Source: Rhizobium sp. P38BS-XIX
GTDB taxonomy: Bacteria; Pseudomonadota; Alphaproteobacteria; Rhizobiales; Rhizobiaceae
Assembly (NCBI RefSeq): GCF_012641435.1
Contig: NZ_JABAIJ010000017.1
Coordinates: forward strand, 1 to 64,000
Direction of reading: 5' to 3'
Length of the DNA stretch: 64,000 nt
Of this stretch, positions 32,062 to 40,774 are shown in pieces (the stretch's first letter is position 1; each line of letters starts with the position of its first letter). Under the pieces are notes generated by a model. It had not been told where the DNA came from, made no database searches, and saw nothing but the letters and a program-made list of their open reading frames with translations. A program made the translations under genes and the position numbers.

Positions 32062-32483
32062 TGTGAAAGCGTGTCCCGCAACTTGGCTATGAGGCTGTTC
32101 ATGTCTTCGTCCGAATAGGGCTCGGCCTTGCCGTAGCCCCAGACGGGACCCGGCCAGTTGGCATCACCTTCGAACCGCGCGATGACATGAACATGAAGCT
32201 GCCGGACGATATTTCCAAGTGCCCCAACGTTGATTTTTGTCGCACCCGTCAGTGTCTTCAGGGCGCTGGCAACCTTATCCGTTTCGAAGGTCAGCAGGAC
32301 ACGATCGAGCGGGGTCAGATCAAAAACCTCCGATTTGTCAGGCCGCCGAGGGATCAACACAAGCCACGGCCAGCGCCGATCTTTCATCAGCCGCACGTCG
32401 CAAAGGCCTGTGATGGCGACCGAAACGCTGTCATTCGCCAGACGATCGTCGAGCGTAAACTCCTTCAAGGGGGCATCCTCCAT
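32058..32483 (-). CDS. HIT-family protein (histidine triad hydrolase/transferase)
   Basis: A 141-residue histidine triad protein. The triad motif is QLHVHVIARFEGD, close to H-x-H-x-H but with the last His replaced by Arg, as in some FHIT/HIT subgroups. It has the family's preceding strands (WPWLVLIPRR). These enzymes act on the alpha-phosphate of nucleotide derivatives. It is first in the minus-strand run HIT-nudC-WYL, so a shared role in nucleotide clean-up is plausible. The ATG at 32483 lacks a clear ribosome site. It is divergent to the SRP RNA gene. Confidence 0.88.
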   Translation of the reverse strand: MEDAPLKEFTLDDRLANDSVSVAITGLCDVRLMKDRRWPWLVLIPRRPDKSEVFDLTPLDRVLLTFETDKVASALKTLTGATKINVGALGNIVRQLHVHVIARFEGDANWPGPVWGYGKAEPYSDEDMNSLIAKLRDTLSQ

Positions 32484-32522
32484 TGTTTTATCAAATGTTT
32501 AGCAGTTTTTTTTGACCTTGGC

Positions 32523-32551
32523 TTGCTTTTGATGACGATATTGCCGATATG
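32523..32551 (+). promoter_or_regulatory. Predicted promoter of the SRP RNA gene
   Basis: TTGCTT, then 17 bases, then GATATG. The expected start, six to seven bases after the -10, falls at about 32558, exactly where the folded SRP RNA begins. Confidence 0.55.
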
Positions 32552-32557
32552 TGCATC

Positions 32558-32656
32558 CGGGAGGTTGGTGGTGGACGAGCCACTCGCCAACCGGGTCAGG
32601 TCCGGAAGGAAGCAGCCCTAACGAGCCCGGCACGGGTCATCGTGCCAGCCTCCCAC
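32558..32656 (+). ncRNA. ffs: Signal recognition particle RNA (small bacterial type, 4.5S)
   Basis: RNA partner of Ffh that targets nascent membrane proteins. The conserved tip sequence GGTCAGGTCCGGAAGGAAGC is followed by AGCCCTAACG, the diagnostic asymmetric loop and GGAA tetraloop region. The ends GGGAGG (32559-32564) and CCTCCC (32649-32654) pair to close a single long hairpin of about 97 nt. The position just upstream of dnaX is conserved in rhizobia as I recall. A CCCGGC/GCCGGG hairpin at 32674-32689 may aid termination. Confidence 0.95.
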
Positions 32657-32721
32657 CCTTTCCGAAAGCAAAACCCGGCTTGCGCCGGGCAATAGCTTGG
32701 CACCGGGCAAAAAGCAGGGCG

Positions 32722-34596
32722 ATGAGCGACACCGAGCGACAAGCAAAAGATGCCGCTTCGACCGGCACCGGTTACCGGGTGCTGGCCCGCAAATACAGAC
32801 CCAAGGACTTCACAGACCTGATGGTCGGCCAGGAGCCGATGGTTCGCACGCTGACCAACGCGTTCGAAACCGGCCGTATTGCCCAGGCCTATATGCTGAC
32901 CGGCGTCCGCGGGGTCGGCAAGACCACGACCGCACGCATTCTGGCGCGCGCCCTCAACTACAAGACCGCTGACATCGATCGGCCGACAATCGACCTGCGT
33001 GAACCCGGCGACCACTGCCAGGCGATCATGGAAGGCCGGCATGTCGACGTCATCGAGATGGACGCCGCCTCGCACACCGGTATCGACGATATCCGGGAGA
33101 TTATCGAGCAGGTGCGCTACCGGCCGGTTTCGGCGCGCTACAAAGTCTATATCATCGACGAAGTGCACATGCTGTCGACGGCCGCTTTCAACGGGCTGCT
33201 GAAGACGCTCGAAGAGCCGCCCGAGCACGTAAAATTCATCTTCGCGACCACCGAAATCCGCAAGGTGCCGATCACGGTGCTGTCGCGCTGCCAGCGCTTC
33301 GATCTGCGTCGCATCAGCGCCTCCGACCTCGTCGGGCTGTTCACCACCATTGCCGGCAAGGAAGGCATCGAGGCCGAGCCGGAAGCGCTCGCCATGATCG
33401 CCCGGGCCGCCGAAGGTTCGGCGCGCGACGGCCTGTCGCTGCTCGACCAGGCGATTGCCCACGGCAGCGGCTTCGTTGCCGCAGACGCCGTGCGCGCAAT
33501 GCTCGGGCTTGCCGACCGCGCCCGCATCGTCGATCTCTTCGGCCATGTCGTCAAAGGTGATGTTTCGGCAGCGCTTGCCGAATTCAACAGCCAGTACGAA
33601 GCGGGTGCGAATCCTGTCGTCGTCCTCACCGACCTTGCTGATTTCACCCATCTCGTGACCCGCCTCAAATATGTACCCGATGCCGCAGACGATCCGTCGC
33701 TCAGCGAAGTCGAGCGCACGAAAGCGGCGGAATTCGCGCAAGGAGTTGCGGTCACGGCGCTGTCCCGCATCTGGCAGATGCTTCTGAAGGGGATTGCCGA
33801 GACCGAGAACGCCTCACGCACCGCCGGCGCCGCCGAAATGGTGCTGATCCGGCTCGCGCACGCCGCGCATCTTCCGGCGCCGGAAGATGCGGCGCGCAGG
33901 CTTGCCGAATTCTCGGAAAACAATGGCGGCTCACGCCCGTCCCCCTCTCCGAGCGGCGGCAATGGCGGCGGAGCCGTCTCCTATCAGGGCAGCGCAGTCG
34001 CTCGCGCGATTGAAACACCTGCGCCGCGCCCGGCCTCTTCCGCACCGGTCGCAATGCTGCGCTCCGTGCCGAACACACAGCCCGAGTCTCAGCCTGTCGG
34101 CCGCATCGAACCGAAGCCCACCGAGGCGCCGAAGCCGCTTGTGCCGATCAACTCGATGGCCGACATCGCGGAACTCGCCGGCCAGAAGCGTGATCCGAAG
34201 GTGAAGGCGCTCGTGCGCACTTTCGTGCGTCCCGTCAGGCTTGAGCCAGGTCGGCTTGATGTCAACCTGACGTCCGGGGCACCGGGCACGCTGCTCAACG
34301 AGCTTGCCGTCAAGTTGAAAGAGTGGACGGGAATCCATTGGATCGTCAGCCTCAGCCGCGACGAGGGTGAGCCGACGCTGGTCGAAGCCGAGGCGAATGC
34401 GCAGAAGCAGCGCGTCGCCGATGCGCGTCAGGACCCGGATGTGGCGGCGATCCTGTCGCAATTTCCCGGCGCCAAGATCATCGACGTGCGGGTTCGCGCT
34501 CCGGAAGTGGAAGACGAAGAGGAAGCCAAGGCACCTCCGGCCGTCGCCGAATCCGACGATGGCGATATTCTACCGGGCGACGATATAGAATTCTAA
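32722..34596 (+). CDS. dnaX: DNA polymerase III subunits gamma/tau
   Basis: Clamp-loader ATPase that organises the replicative polymerase. Walker A GVRGVGKTTTARI (61-73), the AAA core with IIDEVHMLS, sensor 1 FATTEIRKVP and the SRC box LSRCQRFDLRR are intact. The zinc module that follows Walker A in most bacteria is degenerate: only one Cys (Cys99) remains of four, in DLREPGDHCQAIMEGRHVDV. The C-terminal third is the Pro-rich tau extension with an acidic end. 624 residues. Start ATG 32722 has GCAGGGCG before it; the open frame extends into the SRP RNA and is not coding there. ybaB follows 100 bases later. Confidence 0.96.
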   Translation: MSDTERQAKDAASTGTGYRVLARKYRPKDFTDLMVGQEPMVRTLTNAFETGRIAQAYMLTGVRGVGKTTTARILARALNYKTADIDRPTIDLREPGDHCQAIMEGRHVDVIEMDAASHTGIDDIREIIEQVRYRPVSARYKVYIIDEVHMLSTAAFNGLLKTLEEPPEHVKFIFATTEIRKVPITVLSRCQRFDLRRISASDLVGLFTTIAGKEGIEAEPEALAMIARAAEGSARDGLSLLDQAIAHGSGFVAADAVRAMLGLADRARIVDLFGHVVKGDVSAALAEFNSQYEAGANPVVVLTDLADFTHLVTRLKYVPDAADDPSLSEVERTKAAEFAQGVAVTALSRIWQMLLKGIAETENASRTAGAAEMVLIRLAHAAHLPAPEDAARRLAEFSENNGGSRPSPSPSGGNGGGAVSYQGSAVARAIETPAPRPASSAPVAMLRSVPNTQPESQPVGRIEPKPTEAPKPLVPINSMADIAELAGQKRDPKVKALVRTFVRPVRLEPGRLDVNLTSGAPGTLLNELAVKLKEWTGIHWIVSLSRDEGEPTLVEAEANAQKQRVADARQDPDVAAILSQFPGAKIIDVRVRAPEVEDEEEAKAPPAVAESDDGDILPGDDIEF

Positions 34597-34695
34597 AGGC
34601 AGGATGCGTGACGACAAAAGCCGCTCGTCTCAATGACTGCGCGGCTGGCGGTATACCGCAGCCGGTAAGATTGGAAGCATAGAGAAGAAGGATCA

Positions 34696-35025
34696 ATGAC
34701 GATGCGCGACATCATGGGCATGATGGGCAAAGTAAAAGAAATGCAGGCCAAGATGGAGAAGATGCAGTCGGAGATCGCCGACATTCGCGTCGAAGGCAAG
34801 GCCGGCGGCGGCCTCGTCACTGCAACCGTCAACGGCAAAGGCGTGATGATGGGCATCAAGATCGATCCGTCGCTCTTCAAGGAAGATGACGTCGAGATCC
34901 TCGAGGATCTGATCGTCGCCGCCAATAAGGATGCCCAGGAAAAGGCCGAGGCGATTGCCGCCGAGAAGACCCGCGAACTGACGGCCGGTCTGCCGATCCC
35001 GCCCGGCTTCAAGATGCCTTTCTGA
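34696..35025 (+). CDS. YbaB/EbfC nucleoid-associated protein
   Basis: Small dimeric DNA-binding protein, 109 residues, of the YbaB family that follows dnaX in many bacteria. An N-terminal coiled helix (IMGMMGKVKEMQAKMEKMQSEI) leads to beta strands (GGLVTATVNGKGVMMGIKID) and a C-terminal helix with the GLPIPPGFKMPF end typical of the family. GAAGGATC precedes the ATG. recR, the third member of the usual dnaX-ybaB-recR set, is present but separated here by a LysE exporter and a MOSC gene. Confidence 0.95.
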   Translation: MTMRDIMGMMGKVKEMQAKMEKMQSEIADIRVEGKAGGGLVTATVNGKGVMMGIKIDPSLFKEDDVEILEDLIVAANKDAQEKAEAIAAEKTRELTAGLPIPPGFKMPF

Positions 35026-35143
35026 GGCGAATTAACAGACTAACCGACGAATGGCTCCGCTGAACACAAAGCCGGACGTTTGGAAAAATTCAGGCAAGGT
35101 GCTATTTCAGGATATCGCCTGACGCGCCCGATCGGAGAATGCA

Positions 35144-35755
35144 ATGACGCTGTCGACGCTGCTTGTTTTTGCCGGTGCCTTGTTCATTGCAGCGGGATCG
35201 CCAGGGCCTAACATTGCTGCTCTCGTGGCACGCGTGTTGACGAAGGGCGCACGCAACGTGCTGCCTTTTCTGTCCGGCATGTGGCTCGGGGAAGCGATCT
35301 GGCTCACCTGCGCCGTTGCCGGCCTTGCGACGATTGCCGAAACTTTTCATCTCGCCTTCGTCGCGATCAAATGGCTCGGCGTTGCCTATCTGCTCTATCT
35401 CGCCTGGAAAATGTGGTTTGCCTCCACCGATACCACGGGAGAGGAGTTGCCGGACGAACAGTCGGCGACGCGCCTCTTCCTTGCCGGTTTCACGGTCACG
35501 ATGGGCAATCCGAAAATCATGGTGTTCTACGTGGCGCTGCTGCCTTCGATCATCGACCTGCACGGCGTGACGATGTCTGGCTGGGCGGAGCTGGTGGCGA
35601 CGATGTTTGCGGTTCTCATCGTCATCGACTTCTCCTGGGCGCTCCTGGCCGCCAAGGCAAGAACCTTCCTCAAGAGCCGCCGCGCCGTGCGCATTGCCAA
35701 TCGTGCCAGCGCCGGCACCATGGCGGGCGCGGCCGTCGCAATCGCCATACGCTGA
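35144..35755 (+). CDS. LysE/RhtB-family exporter
   Basis: Inner-membrane protein of 203 residues with about six helices. The family pattern is clear: a first helix ending AAGSPGPNIAALVAR, then a loop, LGVAYLLYLAWKMW, and the central GFTVTMGNPKIMVFYVALLP. Members export amino acids or related metabolites; the substrate here is unknown. Convergent with the MOSC gene, whose end lies two bases away. It sits between ybaB and recR, splitting the classical dnaX-ybaB-recR cluster. Confidence 0.93.
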   Translation: MTLSTLLVFAGALFIAAGSPGPNIAALVARVLTKGARNVLPFLSGMWLGEAIWLTCAVAGLATIAETFHLAFVAIKWLGVAYLLYLAWKMWFASTDTTGEELPDEQSATRLFLAGFTVTMGNPKIMVFYVALLPSIIDLHGVTMSGWAELVATMFAVLIVIDFSWALLAAKARTFLKSRRAVRIANRASAGTMAGAAVAIAIR

Positions 35756-35757
35756 CG

Positions 35758-36381
35758 CTAGGCGGCTGCCTCGCTTTCGATCAACGCTCGCAGCTTGTAA
35801 TGGATCGGTGCGGCGAGGTAACGCGACCGATCTTCCGGCGACAGCCGCCTGCCGAACGTCGCCATCATCTCCGGCATCGTCACCCTCCCACCCTCGTAGG
35901 GCATGTAGGAGACCTGCATGTCGGCGCTCACCGTGCCGCTCTCGAGAACCCGGCAATAGATGCCAGGCCGTCCGGCACGGGTGTAGCGCTTGACGAAATG
36001 TGGATCGCCTCTCTTCGCCGCGAAGGTGGAACAGGGAATACGCGCCGAGGTCACCTCCAAAACAAGATCGCCTGCTATGAACTTGTCTCCGACAGCCACA
36101 TTGCGGTTATCCAGACCCTCGATGATCAGGTTTTCGCCGAAAGCGCCCGGCTCCAGCGCGCATCCGAGCTCGCCTGCCCACCAATCCAAGGTCAGCGAAC
36201 CCTCGACATAGACGGCCTGGTCGCGGCCGCCGTGATGCTTGCGATTGCAGATGGCATCCCCGAGCAGTCCCTGCTCGTCGATCATCACTGCGCCACTGAC
36301 GGCATGCTTGTTGATGCCGGTTTTGGTTTTCCTGCCCGGGAGCGTTTCTGGGGCACCTCGGCAAACGGCCAGAATTTTCAT
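35758..36381 (-). CDS. MOSC domain protein (YiiM-like)
   Basis: A 207-residue protein built around a MOSC domain, the fold found in molybdenum cofactor sulfurases and in YiiM-type enzymes that reduce N-hydroxylated compounds. Visible features: KHHGGRDQAVYVE, LGCALEPGAFGENLIIEGLD, and the conserved cysteine in ARIPCSTFA. No PLP domain, so not a full sulfurase. Cofactor binding is family knowledge, not shown here. Divergent from recR with about 57 bases between their starts. Confidence 0.9.
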   Translation of the reverse strand: MKILAVCRGAPETLPGRKTKTGINKHAVSGAVMIDEQGLLGDAICNRKHHGGRDQAVYVEGSLTLDWWAGELGCALEPGAFGENLIIEGLDNRNVAVGDKFIAGDLVLEVTSARIPCSTFAAKRGDPHFVKRYTRAGRPGIYCRVLESGTVSADMQVSYMPYEGGRVTMPEMMATFGRRLSPEDRSRYLAAPIHYKLRALIESEAAA

Positions 36382-36438
36382 CGGTCAACCGTCCCTTCCG
36401 TGATTCCGTTCCTTGAGCTTATGAGCTAAAAGCCTCCC

Positions 36439-37044
36439 ATGGCAAAGCGAGTCACCGGGCCCGAAATCGAAAAACTGATCCAGCTTCTGGCGAAGGTGCC
36501 TGGGCTCGGGCCGCGCTCCGCGCGGCGCGCGGCACTGCATCTGATCAAGAAGAAGGACCAGCTGCTCGGGCCATTATCCCATGCCATGGGTGATGCATAC
36601 GACAAGGTGAAGATCTGCTCGCGTTGCGGCAATGTCGACACGGTCGATCCCTGCACCGTCTGCACCGACGACCGGCGTGACCAATCCGTCATTATCGTCG
36701 TCGAGGATGTGTCCGATCTCTGGGCGCTGGAGCGCGCAGGCGCGATGAACGCAGCCTACCATGTTCTCGGCGGCGTCCTGTCACCGCTCGACGGCGTCGG
36801 GCCTGACGATCTCAACATTCGCGGGCTGATCGAGCGCGTCGGCGAAGGCGGCGTCCGCGAGATCATCATCGCTGTCAACGCCACGGTCGAAGGGCAAACC
36901 ACAGCACACTATATAACCGACCAGCTGGCGGCCCTCGAGGTCAAGATAACCCGTCTTGCCCATGGGGTGCCGGTTGGTGGCGAACTCGATTATCTCGACG
37001 AAGGCACGCTGACGGCAGCGCTCAGGGCGCGAACGGCGATTTGA
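36439..37044 (+). CDS. recR: Recombination protein RecR
   Basis: Ring-forming mediator of the RecFOR pathway, 201 residues. An N-terminal helix-hairpin-helix (LLAKVPGLGPRSARRAALHLI), a four-cysteine zinc finger (CSRCGNVDTVDPCTVC), a Toprim domain (VIIVVEDVSDLWALERAG) and the C-terminal Walker-B like segment are all in order. Normal length. The lytic transglycosylase starts 11 bases after its stop, so the two may be co-transcribed. Confidence 0.97.
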   Translation: MAKRVTGPEIEKLIQLLAKVPGLGPRSARRAALHLIKKKDQLLGPLSHAMGDAYDKVKICSRCGNVDTVDPCTVCTDDRRDQSVIIVVEDVSDLWALERAGAMNAAYHVLGGVLSPLDGVGPDDLNIRGLIERVGEGGVREIIIAVNATVEGQTTAHYITDQLAALEVKITRLAHGVPVGGELDYLDEGTLTAALRARTAI

Positions 37045-37055
37045 AAGGATTCTGC

Positions 37056-38339
37056 ATGACGCATGGATTGAGCATATCCAAAACGATCGCAATGATGATC
37101 CGATATCCTCTGTCCCTGCTTTGCATTGCCCTCCTGTCACTCTCGCCTCTGCCGGCACTCGCCGCTTCGAAAGCCGATGTCGAGGCGCAGTTTCAGGTCT
37201 GGATCCAGAAGGATCTCTGGCCGGAAGCGCGCAAGGCCGGGATCTCGGAAAAAACCTTCAAGGCTGCGTTTGCCGGCGTCACGCTGAATTGGGATCTGCC
37301 CGATCTCGTGCCGCCGGGCTTTCCAAAACCCAAGGAGCAGAAGCAGACGCAGGCGGAATTCTCCTCTCCTGCCCCCTACTTCAACGAGGCACGCCTGCAG
37401 AAACTGGCCGCGACCGGGCGAAGCCTCGCCTCGCAATATGGATCGGTGCTGCGGCAAATCGAGAAGACCTATGGCGTTCCAGGGCCGATCCTGCTGGCCA
37501 TCTGGGGCCGCGAGACCGGCTTTGGCGTGGCCAAGCTCCCGAATTCGGCAATCCAGGTGCTGGCGACCAAGGCCTTCATGTCCACCCGCAAGGACATGTT
37601 CCGCACCGAAATCATTGCAGCGCTTCGCATTCTCGAGCATGGCGACGTCACGCCGGATCAGTTCAGGGGCTCCTGGGCCGGCGCGCTCGGTCAACCGCAG
37701 TTCATGCCGACCAACTATCTGAAATATGCCGTCGATTTCGATGGCGACGGCCATCGCAACATCTGGACCTCGGTGCCGGATACGCTGGCATCCATCGCCA
37801 ACTATATGGTTCAGAAGGGCTGGCAGCGCGGCCGCGGATGGGGTTATGAGGTCACCATTCCGCAAAATGTGTCCTGTGCTCAGGAAGGCCCCGACCTCGC
37901 CAAGCCGATCTCGCAATGGACCGCGCTTGGGATCGCACGGATTTCCGGCAAGGCATTTCCCTCGGACGAGCTGCGCGCCAGCGGCATGATGCTGGTGCCG
38001 GCCGGTCGTGACGGCCCGGAATTCATCGTGACGCCGAATTTCTACGTCATCAAGGAATACAACAATTCCGACCTCTACGGCCTCTACATCGGCAATCTCG
38101 CCGACCGCATTGCTTATGGCGGCGGCGCCTTTCAGGAAAAATGGGGCGATGTCGGCAAGATGCTGCGCTCGGATGTCGCCGGCATGCAGAAGACTTTGGA
38201 GCACAAAGGCTATGACGTCGGCGGCACTGACGGCCTGCCCGGCTACAAGACGCGGCGCTCGATCGGCCAGTGGCAGGAAAAGAGCGGCATGAAGCCGACC
38301 TGCTATCCCGACAGCTCCATGCTTGGCGTGCTGAAATAG
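37056..38339 (+). CDS. Lytic murein transglycosylase, MltB/SLT_2 type with peptidoglycan-binding domain
   Basis: Periplasmic enzyme that cleaves glycan strands to 1,6-anhydromuropeptides. A signal peptide (about 1-37, ending ALA-A) is followed by the SLT_2 catalytic domain with the catalytic Glu in AIWGRETGFG and the GALGQPQFMP block; a C-terminal peptidoglycan-binding type 1 domain (MQKTLEHKGYDVGGTDGLPG) completes it. 427 residues. ATG 37056 is chosen since AAAGGAT lies five bases upstream; a TTG at 37041 overlaps recR. The unprocessed signal has an unusually long n-region; later Met codons (37092) could be the true start. Confidence 0.94.
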   Translation: MTHGLSISKTIAMMIRYPLSLLCIALLSLSPLPALAASKADVEAQFQVWIQKDLWPEARKAGISEKTFKAAFAGVTLNWDLPDLVPPGFPKPKEQKQTQAEFSSPAPYFNEARLQKLAATGRSLASQYGSVLRQIEKTYGVPGPILLAIWGRETGFGVAKLPNSAIQVLATKAFMSTRKDMFRTEIIAALRILEHGDVTPDQFRGSWAGALGQPQFMPTNYLKYAVDFDGDGHRNIWTSVPDTLASIANYMVQKGWQRGRGWGYEVTIPQNVSCAQEGPDLAKPISQWTALGIARISGKAFPSDELRASGMMLVPAGRDGPEFIVTPNFYVIKEYNNSDLYGLYIGNLADRIAYGGGAFQEKWGDVGKMLRSDVAGMQKTLEHKGYDVGGTDGLPGYKTRRSIGQWQEKSGMKPTCYPDSSMLGVLK

Positions 38340-38423
38340 GCAGGCAAACAGCTTTCGGCGCGAATGCCTTGCAATTTGCCGGAAACGGGCTTATATCCGC
38401 ATCAAATTCTTGATCGTGTGATG

Positions 38424-38454
38424 AAGAGTGGGCCGCAAGGACCCGCTCTTTTTT
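38424..38454 (+). terminator. Intrinsic terminator before the rimP-nusA operon
   Basis: AAGAGTGGG / CCCGCTCTT stem (one G-T pair) followed by TTTTTT. It ends about 45 bases before rimP, so rimP needs its own promoter downstream or read-through. Confidence 0.75.
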
Positions 38455-38498
38455 ATTAGCTCGATCTCCGAATGCATGGACACTGTAGGAGTGAGTGC

Positions 38499-39107
38499 TT
38501 GTCGGACGTGACAAACGCAGACAATACCAACGAACCCAGGCTGATCGTCGAAACCGGCCTTGATCAGCGCGTCGCCGCCATCATCGAGCCCGTCCTCGTG
38601 GGCATGGGCTTTCGCCTGGTGCGCGTGCGTCTCTTGAATCTCAACGGCTTGACGCTTCAGGTCATGACCGAGCGCAACGACGGCACCATGACCGTCGAGG
38701 ACTGCGAAGAGGCGTCCAACGCCATTTCGCCGGTTCTGGATGTGGAAGATCCGATCGATAAGGCGTATCATCTCGAAGTGTCTTCGCCTGGTATCGACCG
38801 CCCGATGGTGCGAAAGTCGGATTTCCAGCGCTGGATCGGCCACATCGTCAAGTGCGAAACGTCGATCCTCGTCGAGAACCGCAAGCGTTTCCGTGGCAAG
38901 ATCGTCGCTGTCGAGGCCGAGGGCTTCACGATCGAACGCGATGAGGCGACCCGCGGCGAAGAGCCGAAGGTAACCATTCCGTTCAGCACGCTGGCCGATG
39001 CCAAGCTGATCCTGACGGACGATCTCATCCGCGATGCGCTGCGCGCCGACAAGCTGGCGAAAGCCGAGGCAGCGAACCAGAACGAAGCGGACGAAGACGA
39101 AGAATAA
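38499..39107 (+). CDS. rimP: Ribosome maturation factor RimP
   Basis: Assists 30S subunit assembly. The first domain has GMGFRLVRVRLLNLNGLTLQVMTE and the DCEEASNAISPVLDVEDPI segment; the HLEVSSPGIDRPM motif is diagnostic. The second domain is SH3-like, and the C-terminus is an acidic tail. 202 residues. The start is TTG at 38499, because TAGGAG lies seven bases upstream and relatives begin at this point; the ATG at 38472 lies before the ribosome site. First gene of the rimP-nusA-ylxR-infB operon, 62 bases before nusA. Confidence 0.95.
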   Translation: MSDVTNADNTNEPRLIVETGLDQRVAAIIEPVLVGMGFRLVRVRLLNLNGLTLQVMTERNDGTMTVEDCEEASNAISPVLDVEDPIDKAYHLEVSSPGIDRPMVRKSDFQRWIGHIVKCETSILVENRKRFRGKIVAVEAEGFTIERDEATRGEEPKVTIPFSTLADAKLILTDDLIRDALRADKLAKAEAANQNEADEDEE

Positions 39108-39169
39108 CCGATCAACGAACCGCCTGACGGAACGGGAACCCTAGGGCAGGAAGACGGAGACTAAAGACA

Positions 39170-40774
39170 ATGGCAGTCAGTGCGAACCGGCTAGAACTTC
39201 TGCAGATCGCAGATGCAGTGGCGCGCGAAAAGGTCATCGACCGCGAGATCGTGCTTGCCGCAATGGCGGATGCGATCCAGAAGGCCGCGCGCTCGCGTTA
39301 CGGCACGGAATCGAACATCCGCGCCGATATCAACCCGAAGACGGGTGAGATTCGCCTGCAGCGTCTGCTGGAAGTCGTCGAGAAGGCCGAAGATTACTCC
39401 ACGCAGATCCCGCTGGAGCTGGCCCGCGACCGCAACCCGGACGCAGCCCTTGGCGATTTCATCGCCGATCCGCTGCCGCCAATGGATTTCGGCCGCATCG
39501 CCGCTCAGTCGGCCAAGCAGGTCATCGTCCAGAAGGTTCGCGAAGCCGAGCGTGACCGCCAGTTCGACGAATTCAAGGATCGCGTCGGCGAAATCGTCAA
39601 CGGCACCGTCAAGCGCGTCGAATACGGCAACGTCATCGTCGACCTCGGCCGTGGCGAAGGCATCATCCGCCGCGACGAGATGATCCCGCGCGAGAACTTC
39701 CGTTATGGCGACCGCGTTCGCGCCTATGTCTACGACGTCCGCCGCGAACAGCGCGGCCCGCAGATCTTCCTGTCGCGCACGCATCCGCAGTTCATGGTCA
39801 AGCTCTTCACCATGGAAGTGCCGGAAATCTATGACGGCATCATCCAGGTGAAGTCGGTTGCCCGTGATCCGGGTTCGCGCGCCAAGATCGCCGTCATCTC
39901 GAACGACTCGTCGATCGATCCGGTCGGCGCCTGCGTCGGTATGCGCGGTTCGCGCGTTCAGGCCGTCGTCGGCGAACTGCAGGGCGAAAAGATCGACATC
40001 ATTCCCTGGTCCAACGAGCCGGCGAATTTCGTCGTCAACGCGCTGCAGCCGGCCGAAGTCGCCAAGGTCGTCCTCGATGAAGATGCAGAGCGCATCGAAG
40101 TCGTGGTGCCGGACGAGCAGCTGTCGCTGGCCATCGGCCGCCGCGGTCAGAACGTCCGCCTCGCCTCGCAGCTGACCGGCTGGGACATCGATATCATGAC
40201 GGAAGCCGAGGAATCGGAGCGCCGTCAGAAGGAATTCAACGAGCGCACGAACCTGTTCATGGAAGCGCTCGACGTCGACGAAATGGTCGGCCAAGTTCTG
40301 GCTTCGGAAGGCTTTGCCGCCGTCGAGGAACTGGCTTATGTCGAGCTCGACGAAATCTCCTCCATCGACGGTTTCGACGAAGACACCGCTCAGGAAATCC
40401 AGACCCGCGCCCGCGAATATCTGGAGAAGCTCGAAGCCGAAATGGACGAAAAGCGCAAATCGCTCGGTGTTGCCGACGAACTGCGTGAGATCAACGGCAT
40501 GACGGCACAGATGATGGTCGCCCTCGGTGAGGACGGCATCAAGACGATCGAAGACTTCGCGGGCTGCGCAGCGGACGATCTCGTCGGCTGGAGCGAACGC
40601 AAGAACGGCGAAACGAAGAAGTTCGACGGCCTGTTCTCCAAGCTCGAAGTCTCGCGCGTCGAAGCAGAACAGATGGTCGTGCAGGCTCGCCTGCTGGCCG
40701 GCTGGATCACCGAAGCCGATCTCGCCGTCGAGACGGAAGAGGTTGCTGGGGATGAGACCGAGCAGGAAGCATGA
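39170..40774 (+). CDS. nusA: Transcription termination/antitermination protein NusA
   Basis: RNA polymerase elongation factor, 534 residues. The N-terminal polymerase-binding domain (about 1-130) is followed by an S1 domain (GEIVNGTVKRVEYGNVIVDLG), two KH domains (SSIDPVGACVGMRGSRVQAVV and LSLAIGRRGQNVRLASQL) and two acidic C-terminal repeats. Standard length for alphaproteobacteria. The YlxR gene overlaps its stop by four bases (ATGA). It belongs to the operon that links transcription to translation initiation and should respond to growth rate. Confidence 0.98.
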   Translation: MAVSANRLELLQIADAVAREKVIDREIVLAAMADAIQKAARSRYGTESNIRADINPKTGEIRLQRLLEVVEKAEDYSTQIPLELARDRNPDAALGDFIADPLPPMDFGRIAAQSAKQVIVQKVREAERDRQFDEFKDRVGEIVNGTVKRVEYGNVIVDLGRGEGIIRRDEMIPRENFRYGDRVRAYVYDVRREQRGPQIFLSRTHPQFMVKLFTMEVPEIYDGIIQVKSVARDPGSRAKIAVISNDSSIDPVGACVGMRGSRVQAVVGELQGEKIDIIPWSNEPANFVVNALQPAEVAKVVLDEDAERIEVVVPDEQLSLAIGRRGQNVRLASQLTGWDIDIMTEAEESERRQKEFNERTNLFMEALDVDEMVGQVLASEGFAAVEELAYVELDEISSIDGFDEDTAQEIQTRAREYLEKLEAEMDEKRKSLGVADELREINGMTAQMMVALGEDGIKTIEDFAGCAADDLVGWSERKNGETKKFDGLFSKLEVSRVEAEQMVVQARLLAGWITEADLAVETEEVAGDETEQEA

